Shown here piece by piece: positions 28,526 through 36,110 of a stretch of 36,110 nucleotides of DNA. The translations under genes and the position numbers were made by a program. The DNA comes from SKPT01 sp040905445 (lineage in GTDB: Bacteria; Planctomycetota; Phycisphaerae; Phycisphaerales; Phycisphaeraceae), in assembly GCA_040905445.1 (NCBI GenBank), contig JBBDRN010000021.1:1-36110 (forward strand). The letters run 5' to 3'. The notes below the pieces were generated by a model. The model had not been told where the DNA came from. It ran no database searches and worked only from the letters and a program-made list of their open reading frames with translations. Position 1 is the first letter of the stretch. The number at the start of each line of letters is the position of its first letter.

Positions 28526-29290
28526 ATGCAAGCCACCGCCCTGCTGCTCGCAACGGCGACCGTTCTGGCCATGTCGATGTGCGCGTATGACGGCGGGCCA
28601 ACCGCCTCACCGTCGCCGGAGGCCGCGCCCGCCGACCGGGAGCAAGCGAGCAGCAGCACCACGTTCAGCCTGGCGGACGCGAGCCGGATTCGTCTTGCGG
28701 GCAGCGCGACGATCGGTTCATGGGACTGCATCGGGCAGACGGCGCAGGCCGCATTTACGCCCGGGGCATCGGTCGATGCGCTCCGAGACGCCGTTGACCA
28801 GGTCGAGATGGGATTGCAGCGCGGCGGGGCGGTCCCGGCGGCGGTGGACCTGAGGCGAGAACACACGCCGCGCGCATCGCTGAACGTGCGGATCGATTCA
28901 CTCGGTTGCGGCAACGCGGCGATGGAGCGTGACATGCACGACGCGCTCAAGGCGGACGAGCACCCCGAGATCCGTTACGAGCTCGACGAGGTGGCCGACG
29001 TTCAGTGGTCGCTTGGCGACGATGGCGAGCGCGGTGTGTTCGTTGTTGACACTCTGGGCAGGCTGTCGCTGGCCGGACACACCGAGACGATCGAGATGCA
29101 GGTGCGCGTCGAGCGCGTCGGGCCAGGCCGCTACACCCTGCTGGGTCGCAAGCAGATCGACATGAAAACGTTCGGCATCGAGCCGCCCAGCGCGCTGTTC
29201 GGCCTGATCCGCGCCGACCCGCAGGTCACCGTCGTGTTCGACCTCGTCGTTGAGCCCGAACGGGTACTCGACGAACCATCGTCAGAGTAG
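28526..29290 (+). CDS. YceI-like lipoprotein
   Basis: The 254-residue protein starts with a lipoprotein signal, LLLATATVLAMSMC, so Cys19 would be lipidated, followed by a low-complexity linker (DGGPTASPSPEAAPADREQA). The rest is a diverged YceI domain: LAGSATIGSWDCIGQTAQAA, MERDMHDALKADEHPEIRYE, LSLAGHTETIEMQVRVE and the signature KQIDMKTFGIEPPSALFGLI. GAAGGAGAG 9 nt before ATG 28526 is a strong ribosome site. It is a paralogue-like partner of the preceding YceI gene and overlaps the 3' end of the convergent PPOx gene by 9 bp. Confidence 0.82.
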   Translation: MQATALLLATATVLAMSMCAYDGGPTASPSPEAAPADREQASSSTTFSLADASRIRLAGSATIGSWDCIGQTAQAAFTPGASVDALRDAVDQVEMGLQRGGAVPAAVDLRREHTPRASLNVRIDSLGCGNAAMERDMHDALKADEHPEIRYELDEVADVQWSLGDDGERGVFVVDTLGRLSLAGHTETIEMQVRVERVGPGRYTLLGRKQIDMKTFGIEPPSALFGLIRADPQVTVVFDLVVEPERVLDEPSSE

Positions 29291-29743
29291 GTCGTGCTCC
29301 ACCTTGAACCCGAATCCGCGCCGGTTGTCGATCCACTGCATCCAGGTCGGCTCAAAGCAGTAGAAGCTCTGCCGGGCGATGAGCGCGGCAAGCGCGGGGT
29401 CAGCGGCGATGGCGCGATGGCGTGCGGCATAGACGTGCAACGCCGCGCGGTGATCGGCATCGGCGACACGCTGCGCGCGGCCGCGAATCTGCAAGCCATG
29501 GATCTGCGCCGGCTCATCCTCGTGGCCGTAGATCGTCATCGCCGCCTGAGGGCGGTGCGCCAAGTTGCGACTGTGCAGCGATCCTTCACTTGATACCCAG
29601 TAGAGGCGCCATCGGGCGTCGGACGCAAACCGCAAACTGACAGCATGTGGTATCCCCTCGACGTCGGACGTGGCGAGGGTGGCGGTGCGCGAGGCCGCGA
29701 GAAACGCGGCGATCTCAGGGGCGAGTTCACTGAACGTGGGCAT
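29282..29743 (-). CDS. Pyridoxamine 5'-phosphate oxidase (PPOx) family protein
   Basis: The 153-residue FMN-binding split-barrel family protein contains FLAASRTATLATSDVEGIPH and SLRFASDARWRLYWVSSEGS, followed by HSRNLAHRPQAAMTIYG, the usual strand pattern that binds FMN, and ends with GFKVEHDLL. Members of this group include flavin/F420 reductases and haem-degrading enzymes; the substrate cannot be read from the sequence. It is convergent with the YceI lipoprotein gene. Its N-terminal codons overlap the 3' end of the transposase remnant frame by 17 bp, so the IS debris abuts its start. Confidence 0.78.
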   Translation of the reverse strand: MPTFSELAPEIAAFLAASRTATLATSDVEGIPHAVSLRFASDARWRLYWVSSEGSLHSRNLAHRPQAAMTIYGHEDEPAQIHGLQIRGRAQRVADADHRAALHVYAARHRAIAADPALAALIARQSFYCFEPTWMQWIDNRRGFGFKVEHDLL

Positions 29744-30548
29744 TGGTGAGGTACCATTTCATCCAAGTGTCATCGGCAGGCACGGCCCGCGGAGAGCCCT
29801 TCGGTGTGGCGATGCCATGCCCGCACGCCGCATCACGACAGTAATGGCGGCGACACGCCCCGACGGACGTAGGCCGCCAGCCATTGCAGGCGCGGCATCG
29901 CGTGGGCATAAAACATGCGATATGCACCATCGTGCCGTCACAACTGCCGACCGCCAGCGGCTGCGGCTCATTGGTCGATCCGGCCAGCGGCGTTGAAGGT
30001 GGCGCCGGCGACGATGCACGCGTCAGACGCCGTCCCTCCGCCAGCGCCACGCGACGCAGCGTCTGCTCATCCACGGTCACGCCCATCAGCTTGCCGGTGG
30101 CCTGTTCCGCCTTGGCGAAGCTCGTGGTAGACGCGGCGGTGAAGCTCAAAAGCTCCACCAGCAGCGGGCTGAGCGTCTGGCTGGCCCAGCGGTCCAGCGC
30201 ATGCTCACCCAGCCCGCACGCCGGGCACTGCCAGTAGACGCCGTGGACATCGAGCCGGCCCAGGCTGCTGACAAGCTTGCGTGGACGGCGGCCCTTGTGT
30301 CGCCGGCGGATGTCGCAGCGCGGGCACGCCCGCGTCGCCGGCTCATGCCAGGCCAACGCCTGCTGCACCAGGCCCTGGAGCAACTGACCCAGGAACGCCT
30401 GGCCTTCGCTGCGCACCTGCTGCTCCACGGCCTGCAGGGCCTGCTCATCGCGCAGCTCAGCCACCTGCTGCTGCAGCTGCTTGACCCACTGCTCGAAGCT
30501 GCAGACGATATCCATCGACTGTCCATTCTGCTGCTGCATCCGATCCAT
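29727..30548 (-). pseudogene. ISKra4-like transposase, C-terminally broken
   Basis: The frame starts with ATG 30548 behind AAGGAGG. It shows the ISKra4-family N-terminus: a Gln-rich coiled region, ACPRCDIRRRHKGRRPRK, GVYWQCPACGLGEHALDRWA, and LMGVTVDEQTLRRVALAEGR. The first catalytic strand is present (VGSCDGTMVHIAC), but beyond it the sequence becomes Cys/Arg-rich (RCRACNGWRPTSVGACRRHY) and loses similarity, with neighbouring frames also non-homologous. The remaining roughly 150-200 residues of the catalytic domain are absent. The element is therefore a fragment unable to move by itself. Confidence 0.75.
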
Positions 30549-30647
30549 GGTGGTGCCTCCTTGCGGTTTTTGGACACTTACCCGCAGGTGGTACCACCTT
30601 TTTTGTCATCGCGCCACGATTTTGGCGCACACCCGAACGAAGCGGTG

Positions 30648-31010
30648 ATGCCTAAGCTCATCGCCCGCCAGCCCGGCGAGGACCTGGCGGCGGAGTTGTT
30701 TGATGGCCAAGCGGTTACACCCACCGGGCGCATTCGCGGCCGCCTCAGCAGCCCCCAGGCCTGCAACACGCCGTTCCAGGGTCTCGCCGCCGACGGCGCA
30801 AAGCTGGCTCTGTTCGAGTTGATCCGGCGCGGCTACCGTGTCGTCGGCTATGTGCACGACGAGGTGATCGTCGAGGTACCGACGGAGCAGGCCACGGAGG
30901 CAGAGGTGGCGATCTCGGACATCTTGAAAGGCGAAATGAGACGAGTACTGGGCACGGATATTCCGGTGCAAGTCGATTCAATGATCAGCGAGCGGTGGGG
31001 CAAGCCGTAA
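30648..31010 (+). pseudogene. C-terminal piece of a family A DNA polymerase (PolA-like)
   Basis: The open stretch reads VTPTGRIRGRLSSPQACNTP, FQGLAADGAKLALFELIRRG and VVGYVHDEVIVEVP, i.e. the finger/palm end of family A polymerases with motif C (HDE), and stops at 31010 as such proteins do. The exonuclease and main palm domains are missing; the upstream neighbour is the IS remnant on the other strand. The frame is open upstream to 30201 but there it is only antisense of the transposase. This short-tailed PolA type (NTPFQGLAADGA) occurs on mobile elements. ATG 30648 is nominal; the real start has been lost. Confidence 0.75.
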
Positions 31011-31072
31011 GGGGGCCTGTTGGCGCGCCGTCACCCGTTTTCATTTAAGACAACAAGGTCAAGGAGAGGATA

Positions 31073-31204
31073 ATGGGAAAAAACGCAGCCCGGAAATCGA
31101 GGGGGAGCCGGCGACGGGGCAACGGCCAAGGCACGTTGTTCAAACGCAGCCAGCGAGGCGCCTGGCCCGGAGCCGCACGAGCTCGTCGGCCCGGGCAGCG
31201 GTGA
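31073..31204 (+). pseudogene. N-terminal stub of a phage-type integrase
   Basis: After an excellent ribosome site (AAGGAGAGG, 31060-31068) the frame reads MGKNAARKSRGSRRRGNGQG then TLFKRSQRGAW and breaks off into antisense of the neighbouring integrase, stopping after 43 residues. The RGNGQGTLFKR start is the common opening of tyrosine recombinases of mobile elements. The break lies near 31165, where the opposite-strand integrase fragment also ends, so two integrase genes were fused head to head by a recombination event. Confidence 0.6.
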
Positions 31205-31826
31205 ATAGTTGCAGGTTGATCAACGCCCGCACCTGCCGACTGAGGTGGGGCCGGACCCGTCGGATGTCGCGTTGGGCTACAGGGGTGACCTTACGGCCTT
31301 CCCGCTGGGCCTCCCCCTTGCGGAGCGGTTCGAGCGTCCGAAGCCGCTGGTGGACGTTCCACGGGACCATTTCATGCGCCACGGCCCACTTGAACATCGA
31401 CCGGACCCGGCTGACTTGGGAATTGATGTGGCTGCGGGCCCAGTTCTTCTCGATGAACCGGTCGCGGACCACCCGGAGCCGCTTGGGGCCGAACGACTCG
31501 GCGGGCTCCCGGCCGTAGAGCTCCCGGACGACCGCAATCGCCGACTTGTAGTTGGCGGCCTCGTTGGGGTGCTGCCGCTGCTCGACGTGCTTCCAGAAGT
31601 CCACGCACACCCGGGCCACGCTGACCACCCGGTCCCGGGACTCGGCCGTCGGTTGGGGAAGCTCCCGGCCGTTGGACAACCACTCGGCGATCAGCCGGTC
31701 GTACCGTTCCTGAGCTTCTTCGCTGCCCCACGGCCCCAGCCAACGCTGCTTCCGGTTGATCCAGACGAAAGCCTGCCCCCGGTGGTGGCGGCACATCTTT
31801 GGTGTTCTGTTTCTAAGCCTCGGCAC
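31140..31826 (-). pseudogene. Tyrosine recombinase (integrase), 3'-truncated
   Basis: The start is GTG 31826 with AAGGAG 8 nt upstream. The 228-residue frame contains an arm-binding N-terminus (AFVWINRKQRWLGPWGS), a core-binding SAM-like domain (VSVARVCVDFWKHVEQRQHP to VSRVRSMFKWAVAHEMVPWN) and the beginning of the catalytic domain with the first catalytic arginine region (LFTAARADELVRLR). It then stops before the HxxR and Tyr boxes, about 130 residues short. It lies 102 bp from the 3' end of tRNA-Glu, the classical place for an island integrase. Confidence 0.8.
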
Positions 31827-31891
31827 AGTGCGTTCTCCTTAAAACAGGGGTCGACCCATGTTTGGGAGTGTCGCACTGCCGGGAAGCAGGT

Positions 31892-31908
31892 AACGGTAAG
31901 CTACCGTT
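31892..31908. terminator. Perfect small hairpin downstream of tRNA-Glu
   Basis: AACGGTA and TACCGTT pair perfectly around a three-base loop, 20 bp past the tRNA 3' end. There is no long T tract. It may end the tRNA transcript, or belong to the attachment site of the lost island. Confidence 0.35.
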
Positions 31909-31928
31909 TCGACGGGGTTTAAGTTAAG

Positions 31929-32001
31929 CGCCCCCTAGGGGAGTCGAACCCCTGTTTCCAGGATGAGAACCTGGCGTCCTTGGCCACTAGACGAAGGGGG
32001 C
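31929..32001 (-). tRNA. tRNA-Glu (anticodon CUC)
   Basis: The minus strand folds into a full cloverleaf: acceptor stem GCCCCCT (32001-31995) with AGGGGGC (31936-31930), D arm TCGTCTAGTGGCCAAGGACG, anticodon stem CCAGG/CCTGG with loop TTCTCAT giving anticodon CTC, and T arm with GTTCGAC. The length is 73 nt with discriminator G, and no CCA is encoded. Both sides suggest island history: integrase debris lies directly beyond its 3' end. Confidence 0.95.
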
Positions 32002-32271
32002 GGGCGCGTGCCGGCGGGCGGTGCACTGTTTCGAGCAGCAAAGCGTAGTGAGGCCGAACAGACGCGTCAAGGCGAACACCGCCAACCGTCCCGGCCTCGG
32101 CAACCGCTCCCCTCCTCGCCCGATCGAGCAGCCCGCCACCCGCCCGCGGCGCGTCGCCGCCGCACGTGAACAGGGCTCGCGGCGGTGGCGGCGGGGCCCG
32201 CTCCCTTGCTTTGGTGTTCGCGCTTTCGTGAGCCAACCACCGCGTCACGGGCCGCGCGGTCGCGTCGCGGT

Positions 32272-33072
32272 TCAGCCATTCGCATCGGCGCGGACGGTGC
32301 TGCGATGGCGTCGCAGCACGCGGCCGAGGCCGACCGCTCCCAGCAGCGCCAGGCCCGCCAGCGCGGCCGGCGGGAGCGGGATCACCTCCATGTTCACCGT
32401 CGCCGTCGTGCTGTCGGCGAGCGTGATCGTCAGGCCATCGACCTGCCCCGTGAAGCCGTCCGCCCAGCCGCTGCCGATCGCCAGGGCAAAGGTCAGGATG
32501 CTCTGGTCGGCATAAGCGGGATCATTGACGAGATCCTGGAGAAAGCCATCCGTGTACGACCCGAAATAGCCGGTGGACGAGTCATAGAACCGCAGGCGGT
32601 TGTCCTCGTCAGCGTCCGTCACCCACTCGTTCCACTGGTCGGCGGGGGCGTCGAGGTTTTGCGCGAAGTAGGGCTCGGTGTTGATGCGGTTGCCATACCA
32701 CGCCGAGCCGGGGCTTCCCGCGTAGGGGTCGGTGTAGATGTGCAGGTACCAGTCGACTTCGGTGCCGGCGTTGTCCTTGCGGGTCCAGTAGCTGATGCTC
32801 TGCAGTTCGCCGACGGTGACGGCGCGGCCGAAGAGGTCCATCGGGTCGAGATAGATCTGCGTCCACCCGTTGCCGCCGGCTTGCCAACTGCCGGTGGCGA
32901 AGCCGGGGGCGTGGTCGCCTTCGGCGCCGACAACGGGTTGGCCCTGGATGCCGGCGTACGTCTCGTCGACCGTGAGCGACGCGCCCGCCGCCGTCGAGGC
33001 GCACGTCGCGACGGTCACAAAAATCGCTGCCGCCAGCGCGCGAGTGATATCCATGTTCCCGTGGCTGCGCAT
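32272..33072 (-). CDS. Secreted protein with PEP-CTERM-like sorting signal
   Basis: The 266-residue protein has a signal peptide (ITRALAAAIFVTVATCASTA followed by AGA), a beta-rich body of unknown function (PMDLFGRAVTVGELQSISYW, VDWYLHIYTDPYAGSPGSAW) and a C-terminal tripartite signal: PLPP, a hydrophobic helix (AALAGLALLGAVGLG) and a basic cluster (RVLRRHR). This is a variant of the PEP/VPLPA-CTERM motif cut by exosortases, as common in Phycisphaerae. AAGGAG 9 nt before ATG 33072 decides the start over the longer frame at 33123. No exosortase gene is in the window. Confidence 0.82.
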   Translation of the reverse strand: MRSHGNMDITRALAAAIFVTVATCASTAAGASLTVDETYAGIQGQPVVGAEGDHAPGFATGSWQAGGNGWTQIYLDPMDLFGRAVTVGELQSISYWTRKDNAGTEVDWYLHIYTDPYAGSPGSAWYGNRINTEPYFAQNLDAPADQWNEWVTDADEDNRLRFYDSSTGYFGSYTDGFLQDLVNDPAYADQSILTFALAIGSGWADGFTGQVDGLTITLADSTTATVNMEVIPLPPAALAGLALLGAVGLGRVLRRHRSTVRADANG

Positions 33073-33347
33073 CTGGATCTCTCCTTGAATCGTGTCCGGG
33101 AGCTGGATGAGCCCGATAACCACACAGGGCGACGCCGACCAAACGAGGGCCTACGCCACACGCGCGACGACGCACCCGCTTCGAGCCCACGTGTACGTCG
33201 GCACGCACGCGATCACAACTGGAAAAAGGATCCCCGCGAGGTTATCGCGCCTCGGCGTGGCGAGATGACGCAGCCCCTGCTCCGGCGTGTCGAGCATCGC
33301 ATTCCGCTTGAGGGCATAGACGTGCTGCAGCGCCGACGTGCGGCTGA

Positions 33348-34889
33348 TCACCCTTCCCGGTTCGAGCCCGATCCGATCCGCTCGATGATGCTCGTCGTGC
33401 TTCGACCTTCCACGAGCGGCACGAGCACAACGGCGCCGCCGCGGGCTTCGACGATCTCGTGGCCGACCACCTGCTCGCGCGTGTAGTCGGCGCCCTTGAC
33501 GAGCACGTCGGGCTCGATCGCCGCGATGAGCTCGATGGGCGTGTCGTGCTCGAAGAGGATGATGTAGTCGACGCTCTCGAGCTCGCTGAGCACCATGACG
33601 CGATCGCTGGCGCGGTTGACCGGGCGCCCGGCGCCCTTCAGCCGCGTGATCGACTCGTCGGTGTTGATGCCGACGACGAGCAAGTCGGCCTCGCGCCGCG
33701 CCTGGCGCAGGAACTGCACGTGCCCGGCGTGCAGGATGTCGAAGCACCCGTTGGTGAAGGCGATACGCTTGCCGGCCTTGCGCAGCGCCGCGAGCTCGGG
33801 CAGCAGGTGATCGACCGACCGTAGCTTGCCCGCCTCGTTCTCACGCAGGAGCGCCAGCAGCAGCTCGTCGAGCTCGACCGGCACGCAGCCGAAGCGCTCG
33901 ACCTCCAGCCCAGCCGCGGTGTTCGCCAGCGCCACCGCCTCGGGCCAGCCGGCGCCGTTGGCGCGGGCGGCGGCCAGCGTCGCCAGCACGATGTCGCCCG
34001 CCCCGGTCACGTCGTACACGCTGCGCGCCTGCGTCGGTACGGGCGTCGGCTCGCCGCCCGCCTCCAGCAGCAGCGCGCCGTGGCGATCGAGCGTCAGCAC
34101 GATCGTCCCCAACCCCAGCTCGTCGAGCAGTTGGCGTGCCATCGCGGCGGCGCCTTCGTAGATTGCCCCGCCCCCGCCACTTCCGCCAGTGCCCGCGCCG
34201 CCGCCATCCGCGCTGACGTCGCCGCGCCCGGTCGCCAGCTCCGCCTCGGTTCGGTTGGGCGTCAGGCAGGCCGCGCCGCGGTAGCGGCTGTAGTCCCGGC
34301 AGGCGGCCGGGTCGACGAGCACCTCCACCCCCTGCTCACGCGCCATCGCGATCAGCGACTGGCAGACCCGCTCGTCCAGCACGCCCTTGTCATAGTCCTC
34401 GAGGCAGAGGATCTCGGCGTCGGCGAGCAGCCCCTCGGCTTTGGCGAGCAGCTCGCCGGCCGCGCCGTCCTCCAGCGGAGCCTTGCGCTCATAGTCGACG
34501 CGGAACATCTTCTGCGGATGGCGGTGCTGCGCCAGGCCTACGAAGCTCTGCTTCACCGTCGTGGGGCGATCGTCGACGACGATCAGCCCCGTCGTGTCGC
34601 AGCCGGACGCGACGAGGCTGGCACGCAGCCGCTCGCCCGGCTCGTCGCGTCCGACCACGCCCAGCGCGGCGACGTCGCAGCGCAGCGCCAGGAGGTTCTG
34701 GCACACGTTCGCGGCGCCGCCGGCTTCGTCGGTCTGCCGCTGGATCGAGAGGACGGGCACCGGCGCGTCGGGCGACAGCCGCTCCGCGTTGCCATAGGCG
34801 TGGCGGTCCAGCATGAAGTCGCCCGCGACGACGATCCGCCGCCTGCGCCACCCGTCCAGCAACCCGATCAACTCGCGCGTGCTCGTCAA
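33348..34889 (-). CDS. hldE: Bifunctional heptose kinase/adenylyltransferase HldE
   Basis: HldE makes ADP-heptose for the lipopolysaccharide core. The N-terminal ribokinase-like domain has VVAGDFMLDRHAYGNAERLS, DEAGGAANVCQNLLAL and the anion-hole motif VYDVTGAGDIVLATLAA. The C-terminal nucleotidyltransferase domain has FTNGCFDILHAGHVQFLRQA, LKGAGRPVNRASDRVMVLSE and VEGRSTTSIIERI. At 513 residues it is slightly longer than usual because of a Gly-rich insert after ATGRGDVSA (GGGAGTGGSGGGG) in the kinase domain. The start is TTG 34889, supported by GAGAGG 8 nt before it; an in-frame TAG closes the frame just upstream. Confidence 0.93.
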   Translation of the reverse strand: MTSTRELIGLLDGWRRRRIVVAGDFMLDRHAYGNAERLSPDAPVPVLSIQRQTDEAGGAANVCQNLLALRCDVAALGVVGRDEPGERLRASLVASGCDTTGLIVVDDRPTTVKQSFVGLAQHRHPQKMFRVDYERKAPLEDGAAGELLAKAEGLLADAEILCLEDYDKGVLDERVCQSLIAMAREQGVEVLVDPAACRDYSRYRGAACLTPNRTEAELATGRGDVSADGGGAGTGGSGGGGAIYEGAAAMARQLLDELGLGTIVLTLDRHGALLLEAGGEPTPVPTQARSVYDVTGAGDIVLATLAAARANGAGWPEAVALANTAAGLEVERFGCVPVELDELLLALLRENEAGKLRSVDHLLPELAALRKAGKRIAFTNGCFDILHAGHVQFLRQARREADLLVVGINTDESITRLKGAGRPVNRASDRVMVLSELESVDYIILFEHDTPIELIAAIEPDVLVKGADYTREQVVGHEIVEARGGAVVLVPLVEGRSTTSIIERIGSGSNREG

Positions 34890-34944
34890 CGCCTAGACCT
34901 CTCTCATGGATTGAAGCGCGCCGCCACCCCGCGCTCAATATACA

Positions 34945-36036
34945 TCACCCCACACCCCCACTACCCCCGGCTTCACTCCCGTCCCTCGCAACGACCCCCG
35001 CCAGCATCGCATCCACCGCCGCCTCGCCGCGCACGAACCGTACCGCCACCTCGGCGCGCCACACCGGTAGTGGAGCCGGTTCACCGCCAAGCGTGTCGCG
35101 CCACTTGACCCAGTCCTTGCCCGTCGTCACGACCAGCTCGGCCCCGGCAGCGCGGGCCCGCGCACCCAGCCCGCGCACCGCCTCGCGGGTGTAGGCTTGG
35201 TGATCCGCCCCCGCCGCGCAGAACACGACGCTGCCATGCTCGCCCACGGCCTGGCGCAGCGCCCGCTCGAAGGCCGCGGGATTCCCCACGCCACACACCC
35301 CCGCGACGCGCCGCCCGGCAAGGTCTGCGACGGAACGCTGTTCATCACCATCCCGCAGGGCGGCCCATTCGTAGGCTGCATGCGCGGCCGCGGGGCGGCT
35401 TGTGATCGCCTCGATTCGCTCGTCGAGGGCGGCGAGGTGAACATCGCTCACCGCCTCGGCACGGGTCACGATCACCGCGCTCGCCCGCCGCAGCCCGGCG
35501 ACCGGCTCGCGCAGCAAGCCTCGCGGCAGCACATGGTTATAGCCGAACGGTTGCGTCGCATCCACCAGCACCAGGTCCAGGTCGCGATGCACCCGCCGAT
35601 GCTGAAACCCATCATCGAGCACGAAGACCCCAACCCGCGGATCGCGCCTCAGCACCGCCCGCGCCGCAGCCGCGCGATCAACGTTCACTTCCATCGCCGC
35701 CGCATCGCCCAGGGTCTCGGCGACCTCCCGCGACTCGTCGCCGCCGTAGCCGCGCATCAGCACCGCCGGCCGGCACGGGCTGCCCGCCCCATCACCTGCC
35801 AGCCGTCGGCACAGCTCGATGACCATCGGCGTCTTGCCGGTGCCCCCGGCCGTCACGTTCCCCACGCTCACCGTCGGCCGCCCCAGGCGCACCACCCGCC
35901 GCCAGCCGCGGTCGTAGAGCGCGTTGCGCACGCGGACCGCCCCGGCGTAGGCCGGCTCCGCCGCCGCCAGCGCCGCCCGCACCGCCGCCGGCCCGACGCC
36001 GCGCGACGCACCGCTCATCAAACCATGCACGTCCAC
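34945..36036 (-). CDS. lpxK: Tetraacyldisaccharide 4'-kinase LpxK
   Basis: LpxK phosphorylates the 4' position of the lipid A precursor at the inner membrane. Recognised by an N-terminal amphipathic/membrane helix (SGASRGVGPAAVRAALAAAE), the Walker A region VSVGNVTAGGTGKTPMVIEL, LMRGYGGDE, and the diagnostic FVLDDGFQHRRVHRDLDLVL followed by VDA. The end, including LVVTTGKDWVKW, is complete. The start is uncertain: GTG 36036 leaves seven residues before the conserved SG, ATG 36018 is one alternative, and the frame opens up to 36102. It lies 55 bp upstream of hldE on the same strand and probably forms an LPS operon with it. Confidence 0.9.
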   Translation of the reverse strand: MDVHGLMSGASRGVGPAAVRAALAAAEPAYAGAVRVRNALYDRGWRRVVRLGRPTVSVGNVTAGGTGKTPMVIELCRRLAGDGAGSPCRPAVLMRGYGGDESREVAETLGDAAAMEVNVDRAAAARAVLRRDPRVGVFVLDDGFQHRRVHRDLDLVLVDATQPFGYNHVLPRGLLREPVAGLRRASAVIVTRAEAVSDVHLAALDERIEAITSRPAAAHAAYEWAALRDGDEQRSVADLAGRRVAGVCGVGNPAAFERALRQAVGEHGSVVFCAAGADHQAYTREAVRGLGARARAAGAELVVTTGKDWVKWRDTLGGEPAPLPVWRAEVAVRFVRGEAAVDAMLAGVVARDGSEAGGSGGVG

Positions 36037-36110
36037 GTCACACTCGCCAGGAGGCACAACCACAGATGGGCATGAAAAACCCGTTGCTCGACAATAGCCC
36101 ATGAGCCGGC

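Noticed and set aside
33124..33347. Open minus-strand frame in the gap between the secreted protein gene and hldE
   Set aside because: It is a mixture of frames continuing from hldE with no start site or family match; no gene is supported.

Overview
The window is high-GC DNA from a Gram-negative bacterium. The most likely source is the phylum Planctomycetota, class Phycisphaerae. This rests on the GC-rich codon use, lipid A and heptose genes (lpxK, hldE), a FabI-type enoyl reductase, a secreted protein with a PEP-CTERM-like C-terminus, and the overall style of gene content. No rRNA or other taxonomic marker is present, so the assignment is an inference.

Layout. (1) 1-2700 is a gene graveyard: a type I restriction specificity (hsdS) remnant, a ZIP metal transporter with two frameshifts, a short multicopper-oxidase-like ORF, a methyltransferase with an internal deletion, and the last residues of a heavy-metal P-type ATPase. 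(2) 2696-5917, minus strand: hemerythrin, RIC (repair of iron centres), sufS, sufE. (3) 6026-18954, plus strand: a long tightly packed cluster running nnrS, NarI-like cytochrome b, Nas/Nap-type molybdopterin nitrate reductase, four-cluster ferredoxin subunit, Rieske protein, two-helix membrane protein, narK, then molybdenum cofactor genes moaA, (CMD-family gene), moaD, moaE, moeA, moaC, mog/moaB, mobA. Many junctions are 4-8 bp stop/start overlaps. (4) 19008-21240, minus: fabI and a nitronate monooxygenase/FabK-like enzyme. (5) 21467-24806, minus: an NtrC-type sigma54 activator and its membrane histidine kinase, with an unusual AT-rich promoter region. (6) 25229-29290, plus: a degenerate receiver-domain protein, an outer-membrane barrel protein and two YceI-family exported proteins; then a PPOx flavoprotein on minus. 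(7) 29727-32001: mobile-element debris (ISKra4-like transposase, family A polymerase tail, two integrase fragments facing each other) beside tRNA-Glu(CUC). (8) 32272-36036, minus: an exosortase-type secreted protein, hldE and lpxK.

How it works together. The plus-strand cluster encodes one nitrate-respiration module: nitrate uptake (NarK), quinol oxidation (cytochrome b plus possibly the Rieske protein), electron transfer (Fe-S subunit), nitrate reduction (Mo subunit) and nearly all cofactor synthesis. The divergent hemerythrin-ric-sufSE operon and nnrS form the matching protection arm against nitric oxide and Fe-S damage. No nitrite or NO reductase is in the window. The subunit set, a Nas/Nap-like catalytic subunit without signal peptide joined with a NarI-like cytochrome and a membrane-anchored Rieske protein, fits neither classical NarGHI nor NapAB, and is the best candidate here for an incompletely described system.
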